From: Firmicutes bacterium UBA995
GTDB taxonomy: Bacteria > Bacillota > Sulfobacillia > UBA995
Reading direction: 5' to 3'
Length of the DNA stretch: 13,582 nt
Assembly: GCA_002291985.1 (NCBI GenBank)
Contig: DBBB01000183.1
Location: 1-13,582, forward strand
How positions within the stretch are numbered: position 1 is the first letter of the stretch; each line of letters begins with the position of its first letter. A model generated the notes under the pieces. The model saw only the letters and a list, made by a program, of their open reading frames with translations. It was not told where the DNA came from and did not search any database. The translations under genes were made by a program, and so were the position numbers. Below, one piece after another: positions 1-6,498 of this stretch.

Positions 1-1
1 C

Positions 2-442
2 ATGCGCCGGCGCGAGGGGGAACGACTTCACCGCGACCTGGCACATAGACTGGCTCGGCTCGGGCAACTTATGGAAGAGGTTAGCATGGCCGCGCCGCGA
101 GCGCTCGAAGAATGCCGCGCCCGGCTGGCGGAGCGCTTGAGCGCCTTCGGCCGCGGCATTGAACTGGACGTACCCCGGGTGACTACCGAGGTCGCCCTGG
201 CTGCCGAGAGATCCGACACAACGGAAGAACTGGTACGGGTACGAAGTCACCTTCACGAGGTGAGCCAGACACTGACTGCCGAGGGACCGGTCGGCAGGCG
301 ACTGGATTTCCTGGTCCAGGAGATCGGCCGGGAGCTAAACACCGCCGCGTCCAAGACGGGAGATATGCCCATGAGCGGGCTGCTTCTGGACGCGCGCGAG
401 GAACTGGAGAAGGTCAGGGAACAGGTACAGAACCTCGAGTGA
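2..442 (+). CDS. yicC: YicC-family endoribonuclease, C-terminal part (5' end outside window)
   Basis: This is the C-terminal half of a YicC/YloC-family protein. The frame is already open at the left edge, so the methionine at base 2 is probably internal; complete members are about 290 residues. The last 60 residues carry the family's most conserved stretch: a GPVGRRLDFLVQE block, then RELNTAASK, and the terminal ELEKVREQVQNLE, ending where YicC proteins normally end (DUF1732 region). YicC proteins have been described as RNA-cleaving or RNA-decay factors; that is family knowledge and is not visible here. Most of the visible part is charged and helix-prone. It is followed after 32 bp by the IHF-like gene. 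yicC directly upstream of remA-gmk is the standard Firmicutes order, which supports the call. Confidence 0.93.
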   Translation: MRRREGERLHRDLAHRLARLGQLMEEVSMAAPRALEECRARLAERLSAFGRGIELDVPRVTTEVALAAERSDTTEELVRVRSHLHEVSQTLTAEGPVGRRLDFLVQEIGRELNTAASKTGDMPMSGLLLDAREELEKVREQVQNLE

Positions 443-474
443 AAGTCTTGACGGAAGGGAGGTGAAGTGAGCAG

Positions 475-792
475 ATGGCACTACCAGTTCTCACGCTTCA
501 GCAGCGGCGCAAGGCCCTGGAGAAGGCCCAGGCCATGCGCAGCAGGCGCAAGGAAATGAGGCAGCGGCTCAAGAAAGGCCGCCTGAGCCTCAGGGACGTG
601 TTGGACGGCCGGGACAATGAAGTCATGGCCAAGATGCGTGTCGCTTATCTCCTGGCTTCCCTGCCCCGGGTGGGCAAGACCACCGCACGGAAGATCATGG
701 AGGAGGTCGGCATCGACGATTCCCGCAGAGTGCAGGGACTGGGCAAGCGGCAGCGAGGGGAACTCCTGAAGCGACTCGCGAGCAAGCGCTAG
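475..792 (+). CDS. mihF: Integration host factor, actinobacterial (mIHF) type
   Basis: A 105-residue basic protein resembling mycobacterial/Streptomyces IHF (not the HU-like proteobacterial IHF). Matching features are the MALPVLT start, a Lys/Arg-rich helical region (about residues 8-36), the KMRVAYLLASLPRVGK segment (53-68) and the C-terminal RRVQGLGKRQR (84-94). The last two are typical of the helix-two-turn-helix DNA-binding core of this family. The expected role is binding and bending DNA as a nucleoid-associated protein. Start choice is firm: AAGGGAGGTGA (455-465) lies 9 nt before ATG. In Actinobacteria this gene sits directly before gmk; here remA lies between them, giving two DNA-binding regulators in a row. 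The length is that of the mycobacterial protein. The family call comes from motif recognition, not a database search. Confidence 0.85.
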   Translation: MALPVLTLQQRRKALEKAQAMRSRRKEMRQRLKKGRLSLRDVLDGRDNEVMAKMRVAYLLASLPRVGKTTARKIMEEVGIDDSRRVQGLGKRQRGELLKRLASKR

Positions 793-813
793 CCTGGTGC
801 GGAGGTACCGGGG

Positions 814-1098
814 ATGACGGTACGGATGGTTGGCATCGATTTCGGCAACATCGTCGCTGCCCGGCGCGTCGTCGGGCTTGTCAATCCCGAGTCGACGTCC
901 ATCAAGCGGATCGTCCAGGAAGCGCGCGCCCAAGGGGAACTGGTTGACGCCACTTGCGGGCGAATGACCAGCGCAGTCATGGTCACCGACACCGATCTCG
1001 TCATCCTTTCCGCGGTACATCCCACCACCCTGGCCGTCCGGCCGGCGGGAGAGCCTCCGCCGGGTGTGTCTCCGGGTGAGGGGAAGGACTCGCCATGA
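814..1098 (+). CDS. remA: RemA-family DNA-binding regulator (DUF370)
   Basis: A 94-residue protein of the RemA/DUF370 family. The hallmark residues are easy to see: GIDFGNIVAARRVV near the N-terminus, NPESTSIKRIVQEAR (about 24-38), DATCGR, then AVMVTDTDLVILSAVHP. In Bacillus subtilis RemA activates biofilm-matrix and osmoprotection genes and binds DNA as a ring-shaped oligomer. Here only family membership can be read. The start at 814 has GGAGGT (801-806) 7 nt upstream; a second ATG five codons in is a weaker choice. The last 16 residues (from about RPAGEPP) are a Pro/Gly-rich tail of no obvious function. The stop overlaps the gmk start (ATGA at 1095-1098), implying translational coupling. 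remA immediately before gmk is the classic Firmicutes arrangement. Confidence 0.93.
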   Translation: MTVRMVGIDFGNIVAARRVVGLVNPESTSIKRIVQEARAQGELVDATCGRMTSAVMVTDTDLVILSAVHPTTLAVRPAGEPPPGVSPGEGKDSP

Positions 1099-1883
1099 CG
1101 CCGAGAGTGCCTTTCTTGATCGTGGTCTCGGGTCCATCGGGGGCCGGCAAGACGACCCTTATCCGTACCCTGCTCGCGAGGGTACCGGACATGGCGTTCT
1201 CGGTCTCTGCCACGACCAGGCCGCCTCGGCCGACCGAGACCGATGGCGTGGATTACTACTTCTTGACGGCGAGCGGTTTCCGGGAGAGAATGAAGACGGG
1301 CGCGTTCCTGGAGTTCGCCGAGGTATACGGTTGCTGGTACGGGACGTTACGCGACGAAGTGGAGCGATTGCTCGCGAGCGGCAAGGATGTGGTCCTCGAC
1401 ATCGATGTGCAGGGCGCGGCGCAGTTACGTTCAACCGGACGCGATTCAGTCTTCATTTTCGTCATGCCGCCCAGCCTGCGCCAGATGCGCGAGCGCATTG
1501 ATGCCCGGGGGACTGAGGATGAGAGGTGCCGGGACAGGCGGGTTCGTCATGCCCCGGCCGAGGTCGCGGCGCGAGCCGGTTACGACTACGTGATCTGTAA
1601 CGACCGCAAGGAGGATGCGGCCGAGCAGCTGGCGGCCATAGTCATTGCCGAGCGGTGCCGGGCAAGTCGGCAGTCATGCTCCATCCACGAGTCCCAGGCA
1701 GCAGGAGGGAACGGGACGGGTGATGGCGCCGGTGGAGAAAGTCCGAGTTCGAGTGAAGGAGTTGCCGTTGGACGAGTTGATGCATGTGACAGACAGCAAG
1801 TACACGTTGGTAGTCGTGGCCGCCAGGCGTGCGCGGCAGTTGCTGGCGGGCAAGGTGAGGCTGGTCGACAGCCGGTCGGATAA
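1095..1883 (+). CDS. gmk: Guanylate kinase, with an unusual C-terminal run-on into rpoZ
   Basis: Phosphorylates GMP to GDP using ATP. The P-loop GPSGAGKT is at residues 13-20. The family signature follows: SVSATTRPPRPTETDGVDYYF, then EFAEVYGCWYGT, DVVLDIDVQGA, a RGTEDE block and YDYVICND. The kinase fold is complete by about residue 195 (AIVIAERCRASR). Guanylate kinases are normally about 190-210 residues, but this frame has no stop until base 1883, giving 262 residues. The last 55 or so are low-complexity Gly/Ser/Ala sequence read out of frame across rpoZ, an overlap of about 160 nt. A single indel after about base 1670 would instead end the protein at the TGA of 1721-1723, which overlaps the rpoZ ATG. 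The true C-terminus is therefore uncertain; the enzyme identity is not. Confidence 0.9.
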   Translation: MTPRVPFLIVVSGPSGAGKTTLIRTLLARVPDMAFSVSATTRPPRPTETDGVDYYFLTASGFRERMKTGAFLEFAEVYGCWYGTLRDEVERLLASGKDVVLDIDVQGAAQLRSTGRDSVFIFVMPPSLRQMRERIDARGTEDERCRDRRVRHAPAEVAARAGYDYVICNDRKEDAAEQLAAIVIAERCRASRQSCSIHESQAAGGNGTGDGAGGESPSSSEGVAVGRVDACDRQQVHVGSRGRQACAAVAGGQGEAGRQPVG

Positions 1884-1962
1884 CCCGGTCAGCGTGGCTC
1901 TCGAGGAGATCCGGGCCGGCAAGATCCGTATCGAGGAGGCCAGGCCGCGCTCTAGAACATGA
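1720..1962 (+). CDS. rpoZ: RNA polymerase omega subunit
   Basis: An 80-residue omega subunit, which helps RNA polymerase assembly and beta-prime folding. The diagnostic stretch is DSKYTLVVVAARRARQLLAG, followed by NPVSVALEEIRAGKIRI, matching the conserved omega core. The start is chosen at GTG 1720, 9 nt after AGGAGGGA (1703-1710); ATG 1723 directly behind it is an equally reasonable alternative. The frame is open further upstream to a TTG at 1645, but that extension has no omega similarity and would overlap the gmk kinase core. The gene sits between gmk and priA as in Firmicutes. coaBC, which usually separates rpoZ from priA in this group, is absent. The stop overlaps the priA ATG (ATGA at 1959-1962). 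Confidence 0.9.
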   Translation: MMAPVEKVRVRVKELPLDELMHVTDSKYTLVVVAARRARQLLAGKVRLVDSRSDNPVSVALEEIRAGKIRIEEARPRSRT

Positions 1963-3950
1963 CAGGGGAAGGTGGAGACCGCGACCGGGAGCGGTCTCCG
2001 CTTTCACTTTCCCCCGGGGACAACGGCACGGCTTATCGCCAGTATGTTGAGGTGGCGGTCGACTCGCTGACCGCGCCCTTCAGCCCACCCCTTCACTATC
2101 GGCTTTCCGAGGACCTCGGGGACCGGGCAACGGTGGGTTGCCGACTGGAGGTGCCGTTCCGGCAAGGTCGGAGCCAGGGGTATCTGCTGGCTTTCCTCGA
2201 CCGCCCGGCGGTAGCCGATCTGCGGGATGTGGTCGCCGTGGTCGACGACGTGCCACCCTTGCCGGCCGATCTACTGCACCTGGGGCGCTGGCTGATGAGC
2301 TGGCATGGGTGCGCTGCCGGGTGGGCGTTCCGGACGGTGGGTGCGCCCGGGGGGCGGCAGAGGACGCCAACCCGCCGGAAGGTCGTTGAAGGCGAGTCCG
2401 GTGTCGGACGAACGGCGGTTTCCTCGCCGCCAAGTCGTCTTCCGGCCGCCTGCGAGGTAGTCACCCGTCCGTACCTGTTGGCCGGAGACCAGCGGTTGGA
2501 CGCATACCGCACCGAGTTGGCCGCCTGCCTGAATGCCGGCCGCCAGGCGATCTTCCTCCTCCCGGAAGTGGGCCGTCTCGCCCCCGCAGCAGCCGAACTC
2601 GGGTCGGTCATCGAAGCGACGATCGGGATATTCCCGGGCAGGCCTGCCACCGCCCGACGAAGGGACGACGTGATGGCTATCGCTCGGGGCGAGGTAGACG
2701 TCGTGATCGGCACTCGCTCGGCAGTGTTCGCGCCCGTTCCCGACCTCGGCCTGATCATCGTGGATGATGAGCACGACGAGTCTTACAAGCAGCCGGGGGT
2801 ACCGCGCTACCATGCCCGGGAGGCGGCGAGGGAACGCGCGCGGGTGACGGGGGCACGGGTCATCCTCGGGAGTTCGACTCCCTCGCTCGAGGCGCTCCGA
2901 CTTTGCCTCGAAACGACCATCCCCGCGCCGGTTAGCCCCCGACCTCCTGTCGTTGCCGTCGACCTTCGCGAGGAACTGCGCGCCGGCAATCGCGGATTCC
3001 TCAGCCGGGAATTGCGGGGGCAGATCGAGCACACCCTGAACGATCGCGGCCGCGCCGTGTTGCTGATCAACCGGTTGGGCTACGCCGGTTGCCTCCTGTG
3101 CAGGCGCTGCGGGGCGGTAGCTCGCTGCGACGACTGCGGCATGGCTTTCACCCTTCATGCGGGGAACGACGGTCTGCGATGCTCCTGGTGCGGCAAGCGA
3201 AAGTCCCTGCCCGATGCCTGCCCCGAGTGCGGGTCGGGGCAGTTCCGGCGTCCCGGGGGAGGGACGGAGCGGCTAGAAGGGGAAGTCCGGGCAGCTTTCC
3301 CCGGGGCGAGGGTCGATCGACTCGATTCGGTCATAGCCCCCGGTCGCCGTCAACAGGAAGCGATCACGCGGCGCTTCCTTCACGGCGACACCGATATCCT
3401 GGTGGGAACACAGCTCGTGGCCGGAGCCCTGCCCGGGGCGCACTTGCTCGGGGTGGTATCGGTTGATGCTGCGCTGCATTTTCCCGATTTCCGCGCGGGG
3501 GAACGTGCGCTTCAGTTCCTGGATGGCTTGTTGAGGCGCCTGGGTCCCCAGGGGCGAGTGGTGCTGCAGAGCTTCACTCCCGGCCACTATGCCCTCGCTT
3601 GCCTGGCTTCGGGAGATCATGCCGGCTTTTACCGTCAGGAGCTGACGATGCGCCGTCAGCTCGGCTACCCGCCCTTTCGCCGCCTTGCCCGGGTGGTAGT
3701 AGCGGGGCCCACGTCCCCTCCCCGGGAGTTTGCCGAGGCAATCCGCAGGTTTGCGCCGGCTGACGTCGAGGTCCTGGGTCCAGCGCCAGCCTTGCAGCCG
3801 TTTCGCGGAGGCCGGCCCCGCTGGTCGATACTGCTGCGAGGGGACGAGTCGGCGCATCTGGCCGGCGTGCTGCGGGAGGCGTGGGGCGCCTGGTCACCAC
3901 GTGGTCTCGATCAGGTGACGGTGGACATCGACCCGCTTGAGTTGAGTTGA
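1959..3950 (+). CDS. priA: Primosomal protein N' (PriA) with degenerate ATPase motifs
   Basis: PriA reloads the replicative helicase at stalled forks. The N-terminal 3'-DNA-end-binding domain is recognisable at about 28-90. The conserved GTRSAVFAPVPDLGLIIVD (251-269), a DDEH box (269-272) with SYKQ after it, and GSSTPSLEAL (304-313) are present. Eight zinc-binding cysteines of the PriA pattern lie at 381/384, 390/393, 408/411 and 421/424. The ATPase parts are damaged: the Walker A region expected near 172-182 reads LLAGDQRLDAY with no GKT, the MIAKGLDFP-type motif reads LVAGALPGAH (487-496), and the QxxGRxGR arginine-finger motif is replaced around 520-533. At 663 residues it is shorter than the usual 730-800. 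Likely a DNA-binding restart scaffold without helicase activity, as described for actinobacterial PriA. The first 25 residues look non-conserved, so the exact start is uncertain. Confidence 0.88.
   Translation: MTGEGGDRDRERSPLSLSPGDNGTAYRQYVEVAVDSLTAPFSPPLHYRLSEDLGDRATVGCRLEVPFRQGRSQGYLLAFLDRPAVADLRDVVAVVDDVPPLPADLLHLGRWLMSWHGCAAGWAFRTVGAPGGRQRTPTRRKVVEGESGVGRTAVSSPPSRLPAACEVVTRPYLLAGDQRLDAYRTELAACLNAGRQAIFLLPEVGRLAPAAAELGSVIEATIGIFPGRPATARRRDDVMAIARGEVDVVIGTRSAVFAPVPDLGLIIVDDEHDESYKQPGVPRYHAREAARERARVTGARVILGSSTPSLEALRLCLETTIPAPVSPRPPVVAVDLREELRAGNRGFLSRELRGQIEHTLNDRGRAVLLINRLGYAGCLLCRRCGAVARCDDCGMAFTLHAGNDGLRCSWCGKRKSLPDACPECGSGQFRRPGGGTERLEGEVRAAFPGARVDRLDSVIAPGRRQQEAITRRFLHGDTDILVGTQLVAGALPGAHLLGVVSVDAALHFPDFRAGERALQFLDGLLRRLGPQGRVVLQSFTPGHYALACLASGDHAGFYRQELTMRRQLGYPPFRRLARVVVAGPTSPPREFAEAIRRFAPADVEVLGPAPALQPFRGGRPRWSILLRGDESAHLAGVLREAWGAWSPRGLDQVTVDIDPLELS
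1974..1999 (+). repeat. Perfect 9-bp inverted repeat at the start of priA
   Basis: GGAGACCGC (1974-1982) and its exact reverse complement GCGGTCTCC (1991-1999) are separated by 8 nt, so the mRNA can form a stable GC-rich hairpin. It lies 12 nt after the rpoZ stop and within the poorly conserved first codons of priA. Only broken pyrimidine tracts follow, so it is a weak terminator at best. An attenuator or an RNA-processing/stability element between rpoZ and priA is possible; nothing in the sequence decides. Confidence 0.45.
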
Positions 3951-3969
3951 GAGGAGGACGGGCCGGCTC

Positions 3970-5433
3970 ATGATCGAGATTCGACAGGTGGGAGACCCCG
4001 AGTTGAGGCGCCCGGCAGTGCCGGTCCGGCGGGCAGGCCGAGCCGTACGCGATGATCTGGACTGCATGGCGGCGACAATGGCCGCCGTGGGCGGCGTGGG
4101 TCTGGCCGGCACCCAGGTGGGGGTGAACCGCCGAGTGGCCGTGATCGACATCGGGGAGGGCCGGATCGATCTGGTCAACCCGGAGATAGTGCGGAGCGAA
4201 GGCGCGGCGGCCGCCTGGGAGGGATGCCTCAGCGTTCCCGGGGTGATGGGCCGGGTTACCCGGGCAGAGCGGGTGACGGTCCGGGCGAGAGACGGAAAGG
4301 GCCGGACCATCTGGGTGGAAGGTGAGGGCTTGTTGGCCCGGGCGCTGCAGCATGAGATCGACCATCTGGACGGCATCCTGTTCATTGATCGGGCAGAGGA
4401 ACTCGAGTACCCCGACGAGCCGGAAGGAGTCATGGCGGCGACGCCCGGCCACCGGGGCGGTCCGGGCGGGCCGACCCCCCCCGTGCCCCTGCGAGCCATG
4501 CGCATCGTCTTCATGGGTACCGCGGCCTTCGCCGTGCCCGCGTTGACGGCTCTGGCCGAAGCCGCCTATAATGTGATCGGGGTCGTATCGCAGCCGGACC
4601 GACCGGCGGGTCGTGGCGGGCAGTTGCGGGCGCCTCCCGTGAAGCTGGCGGCAACCGGGCGGGGCTTGGCGGTCCTCCAACCGGGCAAGGTCGGCGAGAT
4701 CGGAGATGAACTTGCCCGATGGAGGCCGGATCTGGTGGTGACTGCTGCTTTCGGCCAGTTCTTGCCCCGCAGGATTCTGGACTTGCCGACCCGTGGATGC
4801 GTCAACCTGCATGCCTCGCTCCTGCCCCGACACCGGGGCGCCGCCCCGATTCAGCGAGCGTTGATGGCGGGCGATGCGGTGACGGGAGTCAGCCTGCACT
4901 ATATCGATGAGGGTATCGATAGCGGGGACATCCTGCTCCGCCGCCAGGTAGCAATTGGCCCCGACGATACGGGCGGCGCCCTCCATGACCGGCTTGCCGA
5001 CCTTGGGGCCGGCCTCGTCGAGGAAGGGGTACGTCTCATCGCCAGGGGCGTTGTCCCTCGTCTGACCCAGGACGAGAGCAAGGCCACGCGGGCCCCACGG
5101 CTGGGGCCGGAAGACGAACGCCTCGGGTGGCAACGCCCGGGCGTCGAACTCGAGCGTCAGATTCGTGCGTTGTCTCCAGCACCCGGTGCCCATGTGCTGC
5201 ACGAAGGGCGGAGGCTCAAGGTGTGGCGGGCCACGCTCGGCCAGGATGCCGGTCCCCCGGGGCAGATACTGGCGGTCGAAGGAGAAACGATACGCGTGGC
5301 CACGGGCGAAGGCAGCTTGATCCTGCAAGTCGTTCAGCCCGGGTCAGGCCGGACGATGACCGCAGGGGCTTTCGCGCGCGGCCGGCGCTTACGGCCCGGC
5401 ATGTTCCTCGGATTGCGACCGGATGGCATGTGA
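3970..5433 (+). CDS. def-fmt: Bifunctional peptide deformylase / methionyl-tRNA formyltransferase (Def-Fmt fusion)
   Basis: One uninterrupted frame of 487 residues encodes two enzymes that are normally separate neighbours. Residues 1-155 are peptide deformylase: GVGLAGTQ (42-49), EGCLS (84-88, metal ligand Cys86) and HEIDH (128-132, two metal-binding His and the catalytic Glu). Residues 156-176 form a Gly/Pro-rich linker. Residues 177-487 are methionyl-tRNA formyltransferase: MRIVFMGTAAFAVP, QPDRPAGRG, NLHASLLPRHRGAAPIQ with Asn279 and His281, GIDSGDIL with Asp317 (matching the E. coli catalytic Asn106/His108/Asp144), and the C-terminal tRNA-binding domain. One enzyme adds the formyl group to initiator Met-tRNA and the other removes it from finished N-termini. 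GAGAGGAGG precedes ATG 3970. Internal ATGs at 4432 and 4498 could allow separate Fmt synthesis, though neither has a well-spaced ribosome binding site. A C8 run lies in the linker. Confidence 0.9.
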   Translation: MIEIRQVGDPELRRPAVPVRRAGRAVRDDLDCMAATMAAVGGVGLAGTQVGVNRRVAVIDIGEGRIDLVNPEIVRSEGAAAAWEGCLSVPGVMGRVTRAERVTVRARDGKGRTIWVEGEGLLARALQHEIDHLDGILFIDRAEELEYPDEPEGVMAATPGHRGGPGGPTPPVPLRAMRIVFMGTAAFAVPALTALAEAAYNVIGVVSQPDRPAGRGGQLRAPPVKLAATGRGLAVLQPGKVGEIGDELARWRPDLVVTAAFGQFLPRRILDLPTRGCVNLHASLLPRHRGAAPIQRALMAGDAVTGVSLHYIDEGIDSGDILLRRQVAIGPDDTGGALHDRLADLGAGLVEEGVRLIARGVVPRLTQDESKATRAPRLGPEDERLGWQRPGVELERQIRALSPAPGAHVLHEGRRLKVWRATLGQDAGPPGQILAVEGETIRVATGEGSLILQVVQPGSGRTMTAGAFARGRRLRPGMFLGLRPDGM

Positions 5434-5453
5434 AGGAGGAGGACAAAGACGTC

Positions 5454-6146
5454 ATGTGGCCCTTGGATCAGGGGTTCTTCCTGTTCGTGGTGCCGGCGTT
5501 GTTGCTGGCGATGTATGCGCAATCGCGGATGAGTTCAGCCTACAATCGCGCGTTCCGGATCCTGGCGCGTGCCCGCCTGACCGGCGGCCAGGTTGCCAGG
5601 AGGATCCTGGATGACCATGGACTGCACGAGGTGACGGTCGAACGTACCGGACGCCATCTCGGCGACCACTATGACCCGCGCAAGCGCGTCATCCGGCTTT
5701 CCCCCGCCGTCCATGACCAGCCGTCGCTGGCGGCCCTGGGCATCGCCGCTCATGAGGTGGGACACGCCATCCAGCACCAGACCGGCTATGCTGCCCTGGT
5801 CCTGCGCAACGGGTTTGTTCCCATCGCGCAGTTCGGAACGAACGCCGCGTGGCCGTTGTTCATCGTCGGCCTGCTCGTCGGCGCGAACACGGGGATCATG
5901 CTCATGAACGTGGCCATCCTTTTCTTCACGGCCGCGGTGGTATTTCACGTCATCACCTTGCCGGTCGAGTACAACGCCAGCCGGCGGGCGATGGCGGTCT
6001 TACAGGACGGAGGTTATCTCCGGACCGAAGAACTGGGCCCCGCAAGGCAGGTACTGGATGCAGCCGCCCTCACCTACGTGGCGGCGGCCGCGATGGCCAT
6101 GGCCAATCTGGCCAGAATGCTCCTGCTCCGGCAAAGTCGCGATTAG
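5454..6146 (+). CDS. Membrane zinc metallopeptidase, YugP family
   Basis: A 230-residue membrane protein of the YugP-type neutral zinc metallopeptidase family (about 225 residues in B. subtilis). The zinc-binding HEVGH is at residues 100-104, inside AAHEVGHAIQHQTG, and the third ligand is likely the Glu of LPVEYNASRRA (about 178). An N-terminal hydrophobic helix (8-22) and two adjacent membrane segments (about 123-175, including WPLFIVGLLVGANTG and a run ending VVFHVITLP) place it in the cytoplasmic membrane. Start ATG 5454 follows a GGAGGAGGA stretch (5435-5443) by 10 nt. A GTG at 5430 overlapping the fmt stop would add eight charged residues and is less likely. The open frame reaching back to 5127 is a shadow of fmt. 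This family commonly sits between fmt and rsmB in Clostridia. Its substrate is unknown. Confidence 0.9.
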   Translation: MWPLDQGFFLFVVPALLLAMYAQSRMSSAYNRAFRILARARLTGGQVARRILDDHGLHEVTVERTGRHLGDHYDPRKRVIRLSPAVHDQPSLAALGIAAHEVGHAIQHQTGYAALVLRNGFVPIAQFGTNAAWPLFIVGLLVGANTGIMLMNVAILFFTAAVVFHVITLPVEYNASRRAMAVLQDGGYLRTEELGPARQVLDAAALTYVAAAAMAMANLARMLLLRQSRD

Positions 6147-6498
6147 TGGCCACGCCGGCGCGTGAACTGGCCCTGCGTTTGCTGATGGCTGTCGATTCGG
6201 GGAGGGTGTATCCGACTCTGGCCCTCGAAAGGGCGCCTATCGGCCGCTGTATCTCGACCGGACTGCCGTGGCGACAGCTTGCGACGACTCGGTCAAGCTC
6301 GCCAGGCGCTATGGCCATCGTGGTACCGCCGGACCGGTGTACGCCGTCCTCCGTCGCCTGGCCCGCGCCGGTCTGCCGCCGATGCCCGACATCGACGCCG
6401 ACCCGGCAGTGAATACGTTACTCAAGCGCACTCCCGGTCTCCTGCGGGAACACCCGCCAGGCTCCTTCGTGGCCCGGCTGCCGAGGGAGGGCGAGTGA
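6146..6498 (+). pseudogene. rsmB: rsmB (16S rRNA m5C967 methyltransferase) remnant
   Basis: Pieces of RsmB/Sun survive in the right order but two frames. GTG 6146 overlaps the upstream TAG and begins ARELALRLLMAVDSGRVYPTLALERA, the normal N-terminus of the NusB-like domain. At about 6227-6233 the homology jumps to another frame reading GAYRPLYLDR, then SVKLARRYGHRGTAGPVYAVLRRLARAGLPP, the end of that domain; some 55 residues between are missing. After DADPAVNTL the whole SAM-binding methyltransferase core is absent. The last residues, PGLLREHPPGSFVARL, resemble the family's terminal strand. An intact gene is about 1.35 kb; this one is 353 bp. The stop still overlaps the rlmN start (TGATG), so both junctions are preserved. 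It cannot encode a working methyltransferase. An alternative is a retained 76-residue peptide from GTG 6268. Confidence 0.8.

Noticed and set aside
2271..3158. A 295-codon minus-strand frame inside priA.
   Set aside because: Same reason: low-complexity antisense shadow of a conserved gene with no family motif.
4432..4500. Separate fmt start at ATG 4432 or 4498.
   Set aside because: GGAAGGAG lies only 2 nt before ATG 4432, which is too close, and 4498 has no ribosome binding site. No stop closes def first, so the fusion is the primary reading, though internal initiation is not excluded.
3574..5328. A 584-codon open frame on the minus strand opposite priA and def-fmt.
   Set aside because: It lies opposite clearly conserved enzymes, and its translation is Pro/Arg/His-rich with no recognisable domain. 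Long antisense frames are expected at this GC content.
5127..5453. N-terminal extension of the zinc peptidase frame back to 5127.
   Set aside because: It reads through fmt out of frame; similarity to YugP begins at 5454, behind a ribosome binding site.
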